DNA from: Amblyomma americanum
Taxonomy: Eukaryota; Arthropoda; Arachnida; Ixodida; Ixodidae
Direction of reading: 5' to 3'
DNA: 64,000 nt
Assembly (NCBI RefSeq): GCF_052857255.1
Contig: NC_135498.1
Span: 84,406,639-84,470,638 of the forward strand
A model generated the notes under the pieces. That model was not told where the DNA came from. It was given only the letters and a program-made list of their open reading frames with translations, and searched no databases. This document shows, piece after piece, positions 31,784 to 44,366 of the stretch. Within the stretch, counting starts at the first letter, position 1. Each line of letters starts with the position of its first letter. Made by a program: the position numbers and the translations under genes.

Positions 31784-33899
31784 GAACCAACATTACTTGC
31801 CTCCTTTGAGGATTTCTCTATCCGGGTGTTGCTACGGCATCTAGATAACGCTTGGATGCTGGTCACACAATCATCGAAAGTCATTGTGAAATAGTTTCTG
31901 CCCGAATTTTCAGGTGTCAGCTGAAACACGAAGACATGTTTCCTTGTCGAAACGTTGGCTCGGCTTGCGAACTGAGGCTGCCGCTCAACCTTTGTTCAGT
32001 GCTCTCTCATACTGTGCAGCCATCTTCTTCCTATCTTTCTACCATGCATGTGTTCAATGTCACTGCTTTGCATTAAGCAAAAGTGCCCGTGTCAAAGAAC
32101 TACGGAAATATTTAACGTCCAGATGACTGTTTGTCCTTTCTTCCTCTCTACTTTATGAGGTTCTCACTGTGCAACATTGCTTTGTTGGTCATTTTTTATA
32201 TAATATTACTCATGTCTGGTGTGTTTTATGCCGTGTTATGCGTTGTTTTCATTTGGGTGTCTCCTCTACTGTGTGAATACCGGGACTAGGTTTTACTGCA
32301 ATAGCACGGCTCCAGACGTATGAAACGTGAGCAAGAAAATTGCGTGCCAGTTATCATCGTGTTTGAAATTTTTCTTACTTGTTACTCACTTGTTCCTGCT
32401 TTATTGTGCTGCAGTTGCTTTTTATTTTATTTGTGGCATTGTGATAGTTTGATCGTATTATTGAGTTCGAATGTCATAAAGCAACAGAGACTATGGAGAC
32501 ACTAGCACCGTAGCCGCTGAGCCACTTGTGATAGTAAGATGCCATATATGTTGTATGTAGCATCAGCAACTGCCATCGTTCCTAGTCATGTGTTCAAAGT
32601 CTTCATAATTATGATCATTTTCTGCCTTGTGCATATCGTGCTTTGTGCGTTGTTTCATTGCTGTTTCAACTCGCATTCTGATTTATCTATTATGTATAAA
32701 TATTCCGAGGTCTTTAAGTGCCTTGTGGCCTCCTCTCTCTAAGACCACATGACCCATATGACTTCATTCTCTGGAACTGGCGTCACAGAAAATTCTTCAC
32801 AAAAGATTTATTTAGTGCTGCCTGTACGATTAGCCTTATCATATTGTGTAGCTCACTATAATTTGTGCTCCTATATATGCTGTTTGTCCCATGTTGTTGG
32901 CGACATTGCTCTGCTGGTCTTCGACTGTGTATGCCAAAGTTTGGCAGTTTTCATGCTTGTTCCCTGCTGAAGTTATATAGTATTTATCCCATGCTCCAGC
33001 TCTGAAATTTTGGCCTACTACAAAACTGCGAGAGCAAATGGCACACAAGATACTGAGAGGGTGCCGTTTAATAAAAAAATGAACAATTGGTATTTGTGGA
33101 CTTGTGGCATTTGGGCACATACGCTTCAATGGTTCACCTGACATCTAGCCTTTTTTTTTGGGGGGGGGGGTTTAAAAATTGATTTCCTCAAGCATGTAAA
33201 TGATAAAAAAACTCTTGGACAAGAGAATTTTGGCGCACTGTTCTCTTTACAATACAGGCCGTACAAACATGGTCGGCCATTCACACGGCATGCACAGCAA
33301 ATATCGACATATAACATTCTATAATCTGCAACACCAGTTTTCAAACCCTGGTATGTTTGGGCAGCAGTCAAAAAACTACAGTAACTCACGATCGGGCACA
33401 AACGGTTATCTCCAGTAACAAACATGATTTCTATCATTGCGGATATGTACAAATATTAAAAACATGCGAGGTGATGTTAATTATACCAGCCACCACGTCC
33501 ATTCACTCTGTACTTACACATCCTTTGTGTAGAAACCCGAATTTTCGCCGTTGATATTGTTACCGCGAGAAGGCGGCGAGCTACTGTGGTTTGTGAGGAG
33601 GACGAACAGCGAGCTTTGGGACGTTGGACCCCATGAATTATAATTCCAAAACAACATCGCCAATCTATTCCGCGTAGCCTCCAGACGACGCTGCCTCGAA
33701 TAATTGAAGCCACACTGAATTCTATCACCCCACAATTAGAGATTCATTGTGTGCAGCATGCGAAAAAATCCGTGAACACCGAAAAACAGCGCCTCTCAGC
33801 ACGTCCGTTGCCAACTCTCACTTCACTTTCGTTTCCCTGCGGAAAAAGTTAACAGCACGCTTCTTATTAAAGAAGTGATTTCATTTTGATAACAAAAAA
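31784..33899. other. unassigned
   Basis: AT-rich; a T9G10 homopolymer junction lies at 33151-33170. No protein motif was recognised in the short ORFs. Confidence 0.5.
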
Positions 33900-34062
33900 G
33901 GCCACTTATATATGGCTCGCATTTAGACTTTCTATCTAGAGATTCGCCGAAAAAAGATAAAAAAAAAGAACAAACCTACGGCGAGGATCGAACCTGGGCC
34001 CCCTCACAAAATGAACAAACATGCCCGCGCTTCGTACCACTCAGCCACGACGCGAGGCGGAG
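33900..34062 (-). mobile_element. SINE with tRNA-like head
   Basis: The minus strand reads GTCGTGGCTGAGTGGTACG (A box) and, about 50 bases on, CCAGGTTCGATCCTCGCCG (B box). It continues into a T/A-rich tail toward 33900. The ends do not pair into an acceptor stem, so this is a SINE promoter head and not a tRNA gene. Confidence 0.55.
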
Positions 34063-34202
34063 TGACATATTTTGTTAGTTTTTTTTTGACGGACTATAAA
34101 CTTATACTTCCGTACCTTTGGCTGTGTAGACAGCTATGTATGAAACGGAGTGTAGTCACTACTGCTCATCACTACTCTGAGCCACAGGTGTTCCGCCGCT
34201 GA

Positions 34203-34372
34203 GCCGCGCCGCGCCTTTCCTCAAATTTCAACTTTGAATTTTCAGTCTTCTCTTTCTTCTTTCCCTCCCACCTTTATCACTTTCTTTACGGCGCGGTTCG
34301 GGTGTCCACCGAGATATGTGAGACGGCTACTGTGCCATTTCCGTTCCTCAAAAACCAAATAAAACAAGTGAG
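34203..34372 (+). mobile_element. SINE tail (Ruka-related)
   Basis: Contains CTTTACGGCGCGGTTCGGG, TGTCCACCGAGATATGTGAGA and CCATTTCC, ending with CAAAAACCAAATAAAAC. This is the 3' half seen also at 10040-10143 and 47830-47945. The head is missing. Confidence 0.6.
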
Positions 34373-37300
34373 CCGATGGCGTTCATAGAGTTCAGTGGCG
34401 TTGACAACTTTGCAAAGGCCGTTCATTTTCACGAAATAAAAGGCGCACAACCGGCTCCGTGGGTCAGTTGCGACCTCAAGCTCGCTTCTATGTACCTGGC
34501 GTTGGTGTCCAACTGCAAAAGCCTGCTTTGATTGCGTTCCGCACACTGGATAGGCAGGCCGCCCTCCCTGCCAGCCTGGGAGGTGGCATGCAGTTAATGA
34601 ATGGTCGCGAGTGATTGATAACCAAATGAATGCTGCGGCCTAGCTAATGCTGCAGTGCCGCATGTCAGCCATAACGCTGTTTGCGCTAATGCATTCAGGC
34701 CACATCTCTCTCTCACAACCGCCACATGTATCAAAGCACGAATGAGGCGTCCGCATATCCAGGGAGCCAGCTATGCGCCCTCCCTTTGCTCAAAGACATC
34801 GCCGTCTAGAACATTGTCAACGCCAACGCCAATGAACACAGTGAACGCCAACATCTTTCGCTTTGTATATCCTTGATTAGCAGAGCTAATTAATCCACGT
34901 TAATTTTTTCTTTTTAAGCATGCGCGAGGATTCCCTGTTCATTAAGAGGCTTGTGTTTTGATGATATTCTGCTTGGGAGATGGAAGCCACTCTTCTGTTC
35001 TTGACGTCGTCTGATCTTCTTTTACCCACCTTGTGAAATCCCTTGTATCGACTACACACGTTGTGCTGGATTCACTTCAGGAGATCTTGTAGGCGACGCC
35101 AGGGCTATGTCATCTTTTCTGGCGGTTCCTTCATGTGTACCAGGCGGTTTTTGAGCTTGTTAGGGAAATTTGAGCCACTTGAGCGTCGTACTCAACTAAT
35201 AACCTAGACCTGTGAACAATTATAGACATTACTACTCTTCTAGAAAGGTGATTGTTCCTCGGAGGAAGATCCAATAGGATGTTCAGAGAAACACTAGGAG
35301 AGAGGAGGAAGAAGAAATTAGGTGGATCTGTGAACATGGCTCCTTATGTGTCAGACTCATGGTTGCGGTGCCACCTGTGCATTACCTACAAAACATTTTG
35401 TGATATAAACACTTCTACTCTCTAACTGTTATTAATGCGCTACTTTACCCTTAAGTTGATAAGGAACAAAAAGTGCTCTGATAAAGCAGTGTTAAGCTCG
35501 GCACATCCCATGAAATTTCTTTGCGTTTCTTCTTAATGAGCGTGCTTAACCGCACTTTTCTAGTGAAGAATAATTTCCTCCTCTTTGGTTGCAAACATCA
35601 AACAATAATTTTCATGCCATGTTTATATTAGGTTGTGCTCGCGGCGTCTGTTTCGTAGCCTTCATTTTATTAAGGACTCCTTGCAATGATTGCTACACAC
35701 CTTCGCCCGCTCATCCCTCTATATGAGATCATATTTCCTGAAGGACAAAATAGTATATCCCAATAAGAAACACCACGCAAGCCGTGCTCAGAAACGATAC
35801 ATACAGCAAAAACTTTATCTGCGACGCTCCTAGAAACATGCGGCTTAGGATTCCCCGCCGCTCAGCTGTTCGTGCGCCGTACGTGGAGAGGAAGCGAGGA
35901 ATACTGAAGTGAGAGCAATGCTAACGCCACTCTAAACCAAAGTTCACCTGAGGACCCACTTTGTAGCTCCGCCTTTTTTCGCAAAACAGTTCCACCTTCA
36001 TAGATGGAACTACAACTTACTTTGCCGCTTATATAGTACGTGAAACACAGTTTTCTTAGGTGTCAACTGCAATGGTGTCCCATATTTCGCTTTCCAAAAC
36101 TGCGTTTGCGATACTTTAAGGTGGAAAGTCACTCCAGTTAACTTTAAGTCTTGGTTGATTTCTTACTTCCTGAAACCTTACTGTAAGCGTCTCGTGAGCA
36201 ATAAGTGGTCGGGATTATTCTACTTTCTTATTGAGCAAATAACTAAAAACGCCCACCAAAATATAGACGGTAACCCAGCTACAATACAGCAAAATTCAGC
36301 AGTTCGGCTGCGTTCAGAGTATGTCACATTTCGAGCGACTTATATTGATCAGCAGAAGCTGGAATTTCATTACAACTACAGAAAATTTATTGCGCGTTGC
36401 TTCTAGATCTTATGAAGTGTCAGCACTAAAACTGCAAAATAAATAATTAAGAAATGCTGCCCATGACTGAGCCCAAAGAAAATTATTGCGAATAAAGGAT
36501 TTGTGTCCTGAAATACACTTATGGCCCAGCACAAATCTTTGACGCATAGATGTCAAAGACGGCAAATCGCAGAATATCTTACAAAAACTATGTGCTAAGA
36601 AGGTAATAGAAAAGTTAACCATCGAAAGTACTGCAATGAGAAATATGTGTTCCACCACTGCAAGTGTTCCAAAAATCGGCGCTGTATGGGGCCTCTTCTA
36701 GATCAATAAAGTTCTCTGAGCCGCCGCGTTCGCTCAGCGCTGACATAAGGCTTTTCTATTAAAAATGACTATTTTTAGGCTCCAGTTGTTATCTTCTGCA
36801 GATGAGTTCATGAGACTGCTTTTGAGCCAGCAGGCTTTAACAGTCTACTGCATTTATAGTGTCTTGCAGTTTCACAATGAAGAGAAGAATAATTGAAATT
36901 GCTTGAAACGAAAGAATGCTGTCAGACGCGAAATAGGTGATATTGTCACGGAGCACGGCACGGAGCGCTCGCGCTAGGCCCAGCGCAGTTAAATCATTCC
37001 ATCGGCATGTGTCATGTAGTCCTGTCTTCACCTGCTTGCCCTCACGTAACAACATTACTCCATCAATATTATTTACTTAACCTAATGCCATTTGTGCGGG
37101 AAGATTCGTTAAATTTAAAAAGATTGTCGTTTGATTGAAAGGCATCCTCCAATGAATGAAGCGGAACTACGTTAGCCTGAAATAGTCCTGCCAGGGATTA
37201 TTCAAGCTGTTTTCAGGGAAGGGTTTTCATATTAGCCAAAGCCCACATGTGATACTGTGCAGCTGCTGAGTGCTTGTTCTTTGTGTGTTTCCGCAAAAAT

Positions 37301-37639
37301 TAAATTGGAATGCCATTCAAAGAGTCCACATCGTCAACCTCATTTATCACATATAAAGCTTGGGTCTCTGACAATGCATATAACGGGTCAGTAAACCACG
37401 CACACTATTACTCCTCAATCTCTGAGGCAACAATATGAGTTGGCTCGTTTCATCCATGTCAAGATAAAGGTTTGATTGGATTTCGTTTAAAGCTACCTCT
37501 CTTATTATATGTTTTTTTGCATGTCAAGATAAACGTTTTAATCCTATTACAAATGACAGTAGGCCTGATTAACCTGGTCAGACCAAACAAGCAGAAGAAA
37601 GAATAAATAGAAAAAACAGCTTTAATTTCCCGTAGGCAC
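34373..37639. other. unassigned 3.3 kb
   Basis: Only short ORFs; nothing recognised. Confidence 0.5.
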
Positions 37640-37682
37640 GTGCGTCAACTATCAAACAATAAGACCAGAAATATCAAGGCTT

Positions 37683-37883
37683 CTACCGAGGCACTACGGG
37701 CGGACAGGGAGGTTGTTCATCTTCAAAGGGACGAATATCAGAAGAGGGACTACTGATAGAAGTTTTCCGCTCTGTTTGTCGCCAGCCAGCGATATTTGAC
37801 AGTCTTATAAATGGAACACATAAGATGCGTAAAATACCTTTAGGTCCAAAACTAATAGCAATCTGACCTGATATTTTGAACAA
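37683..37883 (-). other. candidate terminal exon, unrecognised
   Basis: On the minus strand an acceptor-like AAAATATCAG is followed by an open frame ending SSDIRPFEDEQPPCPPVVPR and a TAG, and an ATTAAA signal lies about 30 bases later (near 37650). The layout resembles a last exon with a short 3' UTR. No family is recognised and no upstream exon was identified; it may be chance. Confidence 0.2.
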
Positions 37884-38391
37884 TGAATCGGTGAAATGGA
37901 GAATTTTTATGGAAAGGAACAGCGTGAGAATACTTCAGAATTATGATATAATCTAGTTCAGTATTTATCTCACACCTTCGGCTGTAGAACAGTTCATTCT
38001 TCCCGTATTATAATTCGTACCTTTAAACCTACTAATAAAAATAACGGTTAAAAAATTTGTGGACGTTTTATATATCGAGCACGCGCCAAATAGTGTTTCG
38101 ACTATTACAAGGATCGTAACTAAGCCCTTCAGGCTAATATGTAGTTGCCTGAAAAATCTCGGCTCATTTATAAATTTAGCGGTCACATTGTGCTAAGAAT
38201 TACCAAAGACAAACATGAATGGTTGGCGAATGGCTCAAGCTGATGACGAATTACTATAGAACCTACTCCTAGCCACAAAACACATGCCAGCAATATGGGC
38301 AGGATGGAACAACACTGCATTTTTAAATAATTACTGTGAATTTTACCAGTTCTGGAAAGAAGGTTTAGTATCCAGCGCTGCAAGAGCGATC

Positions 38392-38393
<2 letters not shown>
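37884..38393. other. unassigned
   Basis: AT-rich spacer before the microsatellite; nothing recognised. Confidence 0.45.

Positions 38394-38465
<72 letters not shown>
38394..38465. repeat. (AT)36 microsatellite
   Basis: 72 bases of uninterrupted AT dinucleotide. Length is probably polymorphic and prone to assembly error. Confidence 0.98.
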
Positions 38466-38467
<2 letters not shown>

Positions 38468-38773
38468 AAGCATCAGTGTTATCTTAAGTTTTGCTCTGTC
38501 AGCAACCACGTAGCGAGAACTGTTGCTCAATATCTCATCCGCATAACAAGACCAACGCGAGTAATTAGGTGTTTGTATATGACAATTACAGGAACACGAG
38601 AAATTTTGTGCCCGCCTTTTCTAGGTTTTCCTCGAGATCACATTGGTCACACTTCATTAATGTTCGTGTCCTGCTTAAACAACACATGTTAATTAAGAAT
38701 AGATTACGGTTTTCAACTTAGTGCAATCGGATGTTCAAAGTAGTAGTAGTAAAGACTTTTATTCGACCATAAT

Positions 38774-40131
38774 TTATAGGCCGAGCATGTCGACCGCCTG
38801 GGCGACCAGAAGCCGCTGTTCTTCTTCCCCTTCAGCGCCAAGCCAGTCGAGCCAGGTGGTGATGGATAGAAAGGGTGGGGGGAAGGAACCCGACTGCTGA
38901 GCAGCCGGGCAACAGAAGAGGCAATGGGCCGGGTCCGCATAGATGCAGGGGCAGTTGGGACAGGAAGGGTCCGACCGATAGCGATAGAGGAAGAGGCGGG
39001 ACGGGGTGATAACTGCATTCATCTGAATGTGCCGAAGAAGGCGAGACTCCGGCACCGTGAGTGATGGATGAGGGGGAGGGTAAAGGCGTTTGTCGAGGCG
39101 GAGCTCAAGGTAGACCTCTTTTATGGTGCGGCGAAGGGTGAGCCTCCCACCGTCCTCCGAGGGCTTGGGCCAGGGGATCAACGGTGCCCGGAAAAGTGTG
39201 TCGCGGGCGAGCTGATGGGCCAGCTCATTGCCGTCAATCCCTGAATGCCCATGGACCCAGCGGAGGAAAACGATGGAAGGCTGCAGTGCGGAGACCGCTC
39301 GTTCGACCTCCTGTTGGAGAGAAGGGGTCAGGGTGCGTTTCTGTATGTGGTGTATAGCGGCTTGTGAGTCTGAATAGACTGTGTACTCTTGGAGAGAAGG
39401 AAGGAGGGCAAATGACTGGAGGGCATGCGCAATGGCGAGGACATCGAGGGCAATGCGTCTGGAGGGTGTAGATACGGCCCGCTGGTGTGGGTTTCAGGAG
39501 CAGGGAGGTGTGGATGGTACAGGGCGTAGCCGCAGGAACCTCGAGGAGCCACGAAGGAGGCATCCGTGTAAGCTACACCCTGGGTATCAAAGAGAGGGGA
39601 ATGGTGCTGTGCGGCCGCATGACGACGTCCGGCGTGCAGGACGGGGGACATGTTGGTCGGGAGGGGAAGGATACGAAGATTGGGAGCGGGGGTGGGAATA
39701 GGAGAGGTAAACGGGGAGATTGGAATGGGCGAGATACCCGCTTGAGTCAATAACCACTGACCCTGACGGGTAAGGGAAAGCCGGGCAAGTTGCGAGTCAC
39801 GATGGAGACTGAGAAGAGAACGAAGAGGATGGAAGAGGCCTGTGGCAAAGAGCTTAGTGGTAGAGGTAGTGATAGGGAGGTTGAGAGCTGCCTTGTAGAG
39901 GCCCACAAGGGCAGTCTCGAGAGCGTTAAGTTGAGTCTCATTGAAGGAAGCGTAGGGTGCAAAGTACAAGACTTTGTTGAGGGCCAGCGCGTGGGCAACG
40001 CGGCACGCGTGAGCCTCGTGGAGACCTGAGCGTCGAGTGACCACGCGCCGCAGGAGGTGAGTTAGAGTGGCAGGTGGTGACAGCGCGGTGGAGGGCTTGC
40101 ACATTCTTAGCCGCATGCAAAGGGAAGCCAA
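38774..40131 (-). pseudogene. LINE ORF2 C-terminal part: RNase H and zinc-type tail
   Basis: It continues RT in a new frame (LTHLLRRVVTRRSGLHEAHA) into RNase H: GVAYTDASFVAPRGSCGYAL (first Asp). After a second frameshift near 39450-39480 come YTVYSDSQAAIHHIQ and WVHGHSGIDGNELAHQLA (H-S-G...GNE-AH), then a terminal stretch with CPNCPCIYADPAHCLFCCP and a stop at 38774. The RNase H is complete in content but split by frameshifts. Confidence 0.8.
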
Positions 40132-42289
40132 GAACTTTGCACTGTGTGACGACAGGAATGGGAGAGCCAGAAAGGTGGAGAGAGACGAAGTGGTTGTGTG
40201 AGCGCTGGTAGGAGGAATGGTTGAGAAGGAGAAGCTCGGATTTCTCAGGAGCAGGAGAGAGGCCAGCGGTGGTGAGAAAGGAGTCGATGAGATCTAGGCC
40301 ACGTTGCAGGGTGTCCTGTAGGTGACCGGGAGAGCCAGATGAACACCAGAGAGTGATGTCATCGGCGTAAAATATATGATGCAGGTCGGGAATTTCAGCT
40401 AGCTGGGAGGCGAGTGGGGCCATAGCGAGATTGAAAAGGGTAGGAGAGAGAACAGCACCTTGAGGAGTGCCACGGGTGAGGTGGTGTGGGTTAGACAAGT
40501 GGGTATCTACTCGAAAGCGAGCCACACGTTTAGAGAGGAATGAGCGGATATAGGAGTACATGCGGGAGCCACAATCCAAAGAGGCGAGTTGAGAAAGGAT
40601 GTGATCGTGGCAAACACCGTCAAAGGCCTTGCGAACATCGACAGTCACAAGTGCGTAAATTTGAGTGGGTGTAGGGGACAGGAACGTTTGCTGGAGAACC
40701 AGAAACATGTCCTGTGCACAGACGCGGCGTCGGAAGCCAATGAGAGAATGGGGGAAGAACTCCCGTGCCTCAAGAAAATCAGAGAGGCGAGTCAGAGCCA
40801 TTCGCTCAAAGGTCTTACCAACGCACGACGTCAGGGAGATTGGGCGGAGGTTAGAGAAAGAGGGTGGTTTGCCCGGCTTTGGAATCATAGAAATAAGGGA
40901 GGATGTCCAGGAGCTCGGCAAGCTGCCGCTCTCCCAGGCCTCATTGTAGGTTTGAAGGAGGAATTCTTTGGCGCAGTCAGGAAGGTTACGAAGTGTGGTG
41001 TATGTAATGGCATCCTCACCGGGATCCCAGCGTGTAGAATTAGCAGCCAGAGCAGATTCGAGCTCCCGGAGAGTGAAGCATTGGTCCAGATCGGGGTTAG
41101 GTCCACCTGAGTACACCGGGTAGGAGGGTGCCAGAGGGGGCGGGAGGTAGAGAGAGGCGAGTTGATCAAAAACTTCGGAGGGAGTCCCCTGAGTGACGGC
41201 TTTAGCTAGAGTGGGAGCAAGGGCAGGCTTATTGCCAAGGAGGGATTTAAAGAGAGACCATGCGGATCGCGATTGCAATGCAGAATCAAGGCCATCACAA
41301 AGAGCACTCCAACGAGAGTGCTCGAGGGAGGCGCAGTGGGCGACGATCTCAGCCCGCAGAGCAGTGATCCGGGAGGAAAGTTGGGCATTGTGTGGTTGGG
41401 AGCGAAAGGAGCGTTGAAGACGTTTACGGCGACGCCATAAACGGATAAGGTGTGGATCTGGGTCCTGGATTGGGTAACGAGAGCGAACGCGACGGCTACT
41501 GGACGTGAGCGCTGCAGAGATGCGCGACGTCCAGTCGTCGTAGGATTGAAAGGAGTCGGAGGCGAGATTAGTGCGAAAAGCATGCCAGTCAGTGTGAATA
41601 ACCGGATGACAGCGAGGGATGTGGGAAAGAGAGGTGGTGATATGGATGAGAAAGTGGTCACTTAGAAGAGTTTCGGCTGTCACCTGCCAGTGAAAGGAAA
41701 GTGAACCCCGAGAGAAAGTGAGGTCGGGTGTCGTGGGGCGTTGTGAGGCAATGCCCGCTCGAGTAGGAGAGCCAGGAGTATTAAGAAGGGTGAGGTGGCG
41801 TTCCTGGGCCAGACAATGCAGGAGGCGGCCGGGTTTGAGGGTTTGTGGGTAGCCCCAGAGTGTGTGAGGGGCATTAAAGTCACCACCAAAGAGGAGATGG
41901 GAGGTAGAAGGAAGAGAGTGAAGGAATTTGCCCAGAGCAGAGAATAAAGAGGAAGTGACAGGGGGGTTGTAAAAAGACAAAAGGACGAGTGAGATGCGGG
42001 AAGAAGGGTGGTAATAAACCACACAAACTAAATATTTAAGGAGGGTGGAGCGGATGTCAATTTGCTCTACGAGCACGTCACTGCGTACATAAATAGACGC
42101 AAGTGGCGTGGCCGTAGTGGCATGGTAGGGGCGGTAGCCTGGGACATTGCGGGCCGTCCGGGTCTCCTGGAGAAGAAGAAAATGAGGCAGAGAGGGGCGG
42201 GTGAGTAGGTACTGGTGGAGGGGGGTCTTATTGTGGCAAAGATTTCGGCAGTTCCACTGCACAATTTCGAGGTCCTCGCCAAACGCCAT
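39938..42289 (-). pseudogene. LINE ORF2: endonuclease and reverse transcriptase
   Basis: 783 codons from a true ATG. The endonuclease (APE type) shows IVQWNCRNL, LLLQETR (catalytic Glu), GGDFNAPHTLWG and LSDHFLI. RT shows KPPSFSNLRPISLTSCVGKT, VTVDVRKAFDGV (first catalytic Asp), RGTPQGAVLSPTLFNLAM and the catalytic box IFYADDITLWC. All catalytic residues I can see are intact. After CKVLGFPLHAAKN a frameshift near 40080 ends the frame early, and the correct frame resumes in the RNase H part. The endonuclease nicks target DNA and RT copies the element RNA onto it. Confidence 0.88.
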
Positions 42290-44105
42290 TATGAGAGTGG
42301 AGAGGAACGCGATGGTACGCGTTCCTTCTTTTTTGCCGGGGGCAGTGACTCATGGACGGATTGGAGCATAGATGTGAACTCTTGTTGCAGACCGAAAACT
42401 TCTTCAGCGCTTGTCCGTCTTCTTCTGTCTTCTCTGTGTCTGTCGTCGCTGCGCTGTTTTTACCACGGCTTAAAGTTTCCAGCTGAACCAAGCGAGTGTG
42501 ATGTGCCTGTGTGGTGGTTTCGACAAGGTCAGCCAAAGGGGCGACCTGGGCGCTGGAGGAGGGAGTGGGGAACGTGGCAAGGTGCTCATTTAGCTTGCTA
42601 AGCTGGGAGGTAAGAGAGGAGGTGGTTGTCTGGAGGGTTTCAGTCAAGGCATGTATCTGCTGTTGTAGATCGTGGGAAATGCGCTGCTGCTCTCGCTGCT
42701 GGCGTTCCAGTATTGCGAGCCGGAGGTCGAAGCAGCGGCTCGCGTCAGTCAAGGATGGAGAGGGTGGTGTAGTGGAAGAGAGGGACGCTGGCACCGAGGA
42801 TCCTTTAACTATGGCGGCGAAGGAGCCTGGTGGTGACGTGATCGGAGCTGATGGATATTCATGATTAGAGGAGGAGGAGGAGGAGGGGGGTTGAGTGGCC
42901 CGGCGCAAAGCTAGGCGTCGGAGCTATGCAGCTTTAGCACACTCGCGTTGGTTAGCAAGGAGGAAGGGGCAAGTGGGGTCGAGGGAGGGGTTGGTGTTCA
43001 CCTGGCAATGAACGCACCAGGGCTGGGCACACACATGAGCGGAAGGGTCAGCGGGTAGAGGAGCAGCACAGCGACGGCACTTTGCCGGAACGCTGTGCTG
43101 GGGGCATTGGTGGGCGCGGTGGCCTAGAGTGAGACAACGGGTGCAGGTGGGAGGCTTAGGTTTATGAGGACGGCACCGGAAGGCAACGCGTTTGAAATAT
43201 ACAAAGTGGGGGATGACGGTACCAGCGAACGTTATGAGCACTGATTGAGTGGATCCCATCATGCGAGCAGCGAGAATATCTGTTTTGAAAGATTGTAGAT
43301 CATGCATGAGCTCATCAGGAGTGAAGTGGCCACCGGCGTTATGGATGACGCCGAGGCATGAGATGGGAGGATGGGGGGAATAAGATTTGATGCTGACAGG
43401 CTTACCGTGAAGGTGAAGGTGCGTGATAGAAAGTAGGAGGTGGGCGGTGAGAGGAGAATGAGTTTTTAAAAACACAAGGCTTTGGGCTGACTTGGCCTGA
43501 AGGGTGATGTCTGCACTGGTCTTGGAGGAAAGTTGCGCAGCGGAGGTGACTGCGGCGAGCACGTCGTAGAGAGGCAGCTTGGGATTGAGGGTACCAGGAG
43601 GGAGTTGTATGCCAACAGTGATGAGCTCGGAGCGGGGTCGGGTGGCGGAAGCAGGCTTACGGCTGGCACCGATGGTGCTCCAGCCGATTTCCGGGGATGG
43701 AGTGTCGTCTACCGGGGACGCCATGAAGTCCATGTCTGCCGACGAATCGTCAGCCTGAGGCGCAATCTGCGACGCTGGTGCCGGGCTGCAGGTCTTGATG
43801 TCAGCGGGTAATGTGGCTGGTGTAGGCGCGGCGGCACCGGCGGTGTCGACGAACGCAGGCGGCTGCGACGCGTCTATGGGCCCAAAGGTGTTGACGTCTC
43901 TTAGAGCGTGGAGTTGGCGAGCAGTGGACGCTGCGGCGACGACGAACGCTGCCGGCTGCGCCGCGGCCGTCGATCCGGAGCTCCCAGCGTCGCTCACAGT
44001 GTTGGTTGCGACAGGATTTTGCGCGGTGGCGTGGGCGGTTGGAGTAGGCCCCGCGGTGGCGGCATCAGTGGGTCTGGGCTGCAGGGGCTTCGTGAGACGC
44101 TGCAT
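42228..44105 (-). pseudogene. LINE ORF1 (gag-like, zinc knuckles, coiled coil)
   Basis: The frame is open upstream to 44342 but the first ATG is at 44105 (MQRLTKPLQPRP). An Ala/Pro/Thr-rich N terminus is followed by an RNA-binding-like region, then three zinc-binding clusters: CTRCLTLGHRAHQC, CRRCAAPL...HVC and CVHCQVN...C. A TAG at 42924-42926 interrupts the frame, which then continues open to 42228 with a coiled coil (LAILERQQREQQRISHDLQQ and following heptads). ORF1 proteins bind the LINE RNA. The zinc clusters before the coiled coil, and a single stop between them, suggest one 625-codon ORF rather than two genes. Its end overlaps the start of ORF2 by about 60 bases in another frame. Confidence 0.8.
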
Positions 44106-44366
44106 TGCAGAGGTGCAGGCGCGGCGCGTTAGGGTTAGCGAGGCGCCGCGCCGCTTCAGACTTTTGGAGGCGCTTGAAGGGCCAGCCCGGCAGCGGGCCG
44201 TGATGCCGATGGTATCCACGTGCTTCGGAAGCCTTCCGGAAACGATGGAGAGGAAATCCAGGGGCGGGCGAAGCCCTTGATTAGGCCAGGGGCAGGTGAA
44301 AGCGGAGCTCGATTGGCAGCCAGCTAAACAGGGCGGCGCCACCTAGCGGATCCCCCGATGTTCAAA

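Larger units (their letters stand above)
38730..44366 (-). mobile_element. full-length LINE, RNase H-bearing I-superfamily type, with target duplication
   Basis: GATGTTCAAA flanks the element at 38730-38739 and 44357-44366, so the insertion spans 38740-44356 (5617 bp). On the minus strand it starts GGGGGATCCGCTAGG and ends with a GTAGTAGTA-complement (TACTACTAC) tail. It encodes a gag-like ORF1 and an ORF2 with endonuclease, RT and RNase H. An intact 10-bp target duplication and a complete 5' end mean a fairly recent, full-length insertion. A nonsense codon in ORF1 and frameshifts in the RNase H part of ORF2 make this copy non-autonomous. The strand composition (GA-rich on plus) is distinct from the flanks. 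Confidence 0.92.

Noticed and set aside
33977..34056. Minus-strand tRNA gene
   Set aside because: A and B boxes are present, but the ends do not form an acceptor stem and the sequence continues as a SINE body.
38284..38487. ORF ending in an Ile-Tyr repeat
   Set aside because: It is the translated AT microsatellite.
39381..44280. Several plus-strand ORFs of 80-170 codons across the LINE
   Set aside because: They are antisense shadows of the GC-rich LINE ORFs on the minus strand and carry no motif of their own.
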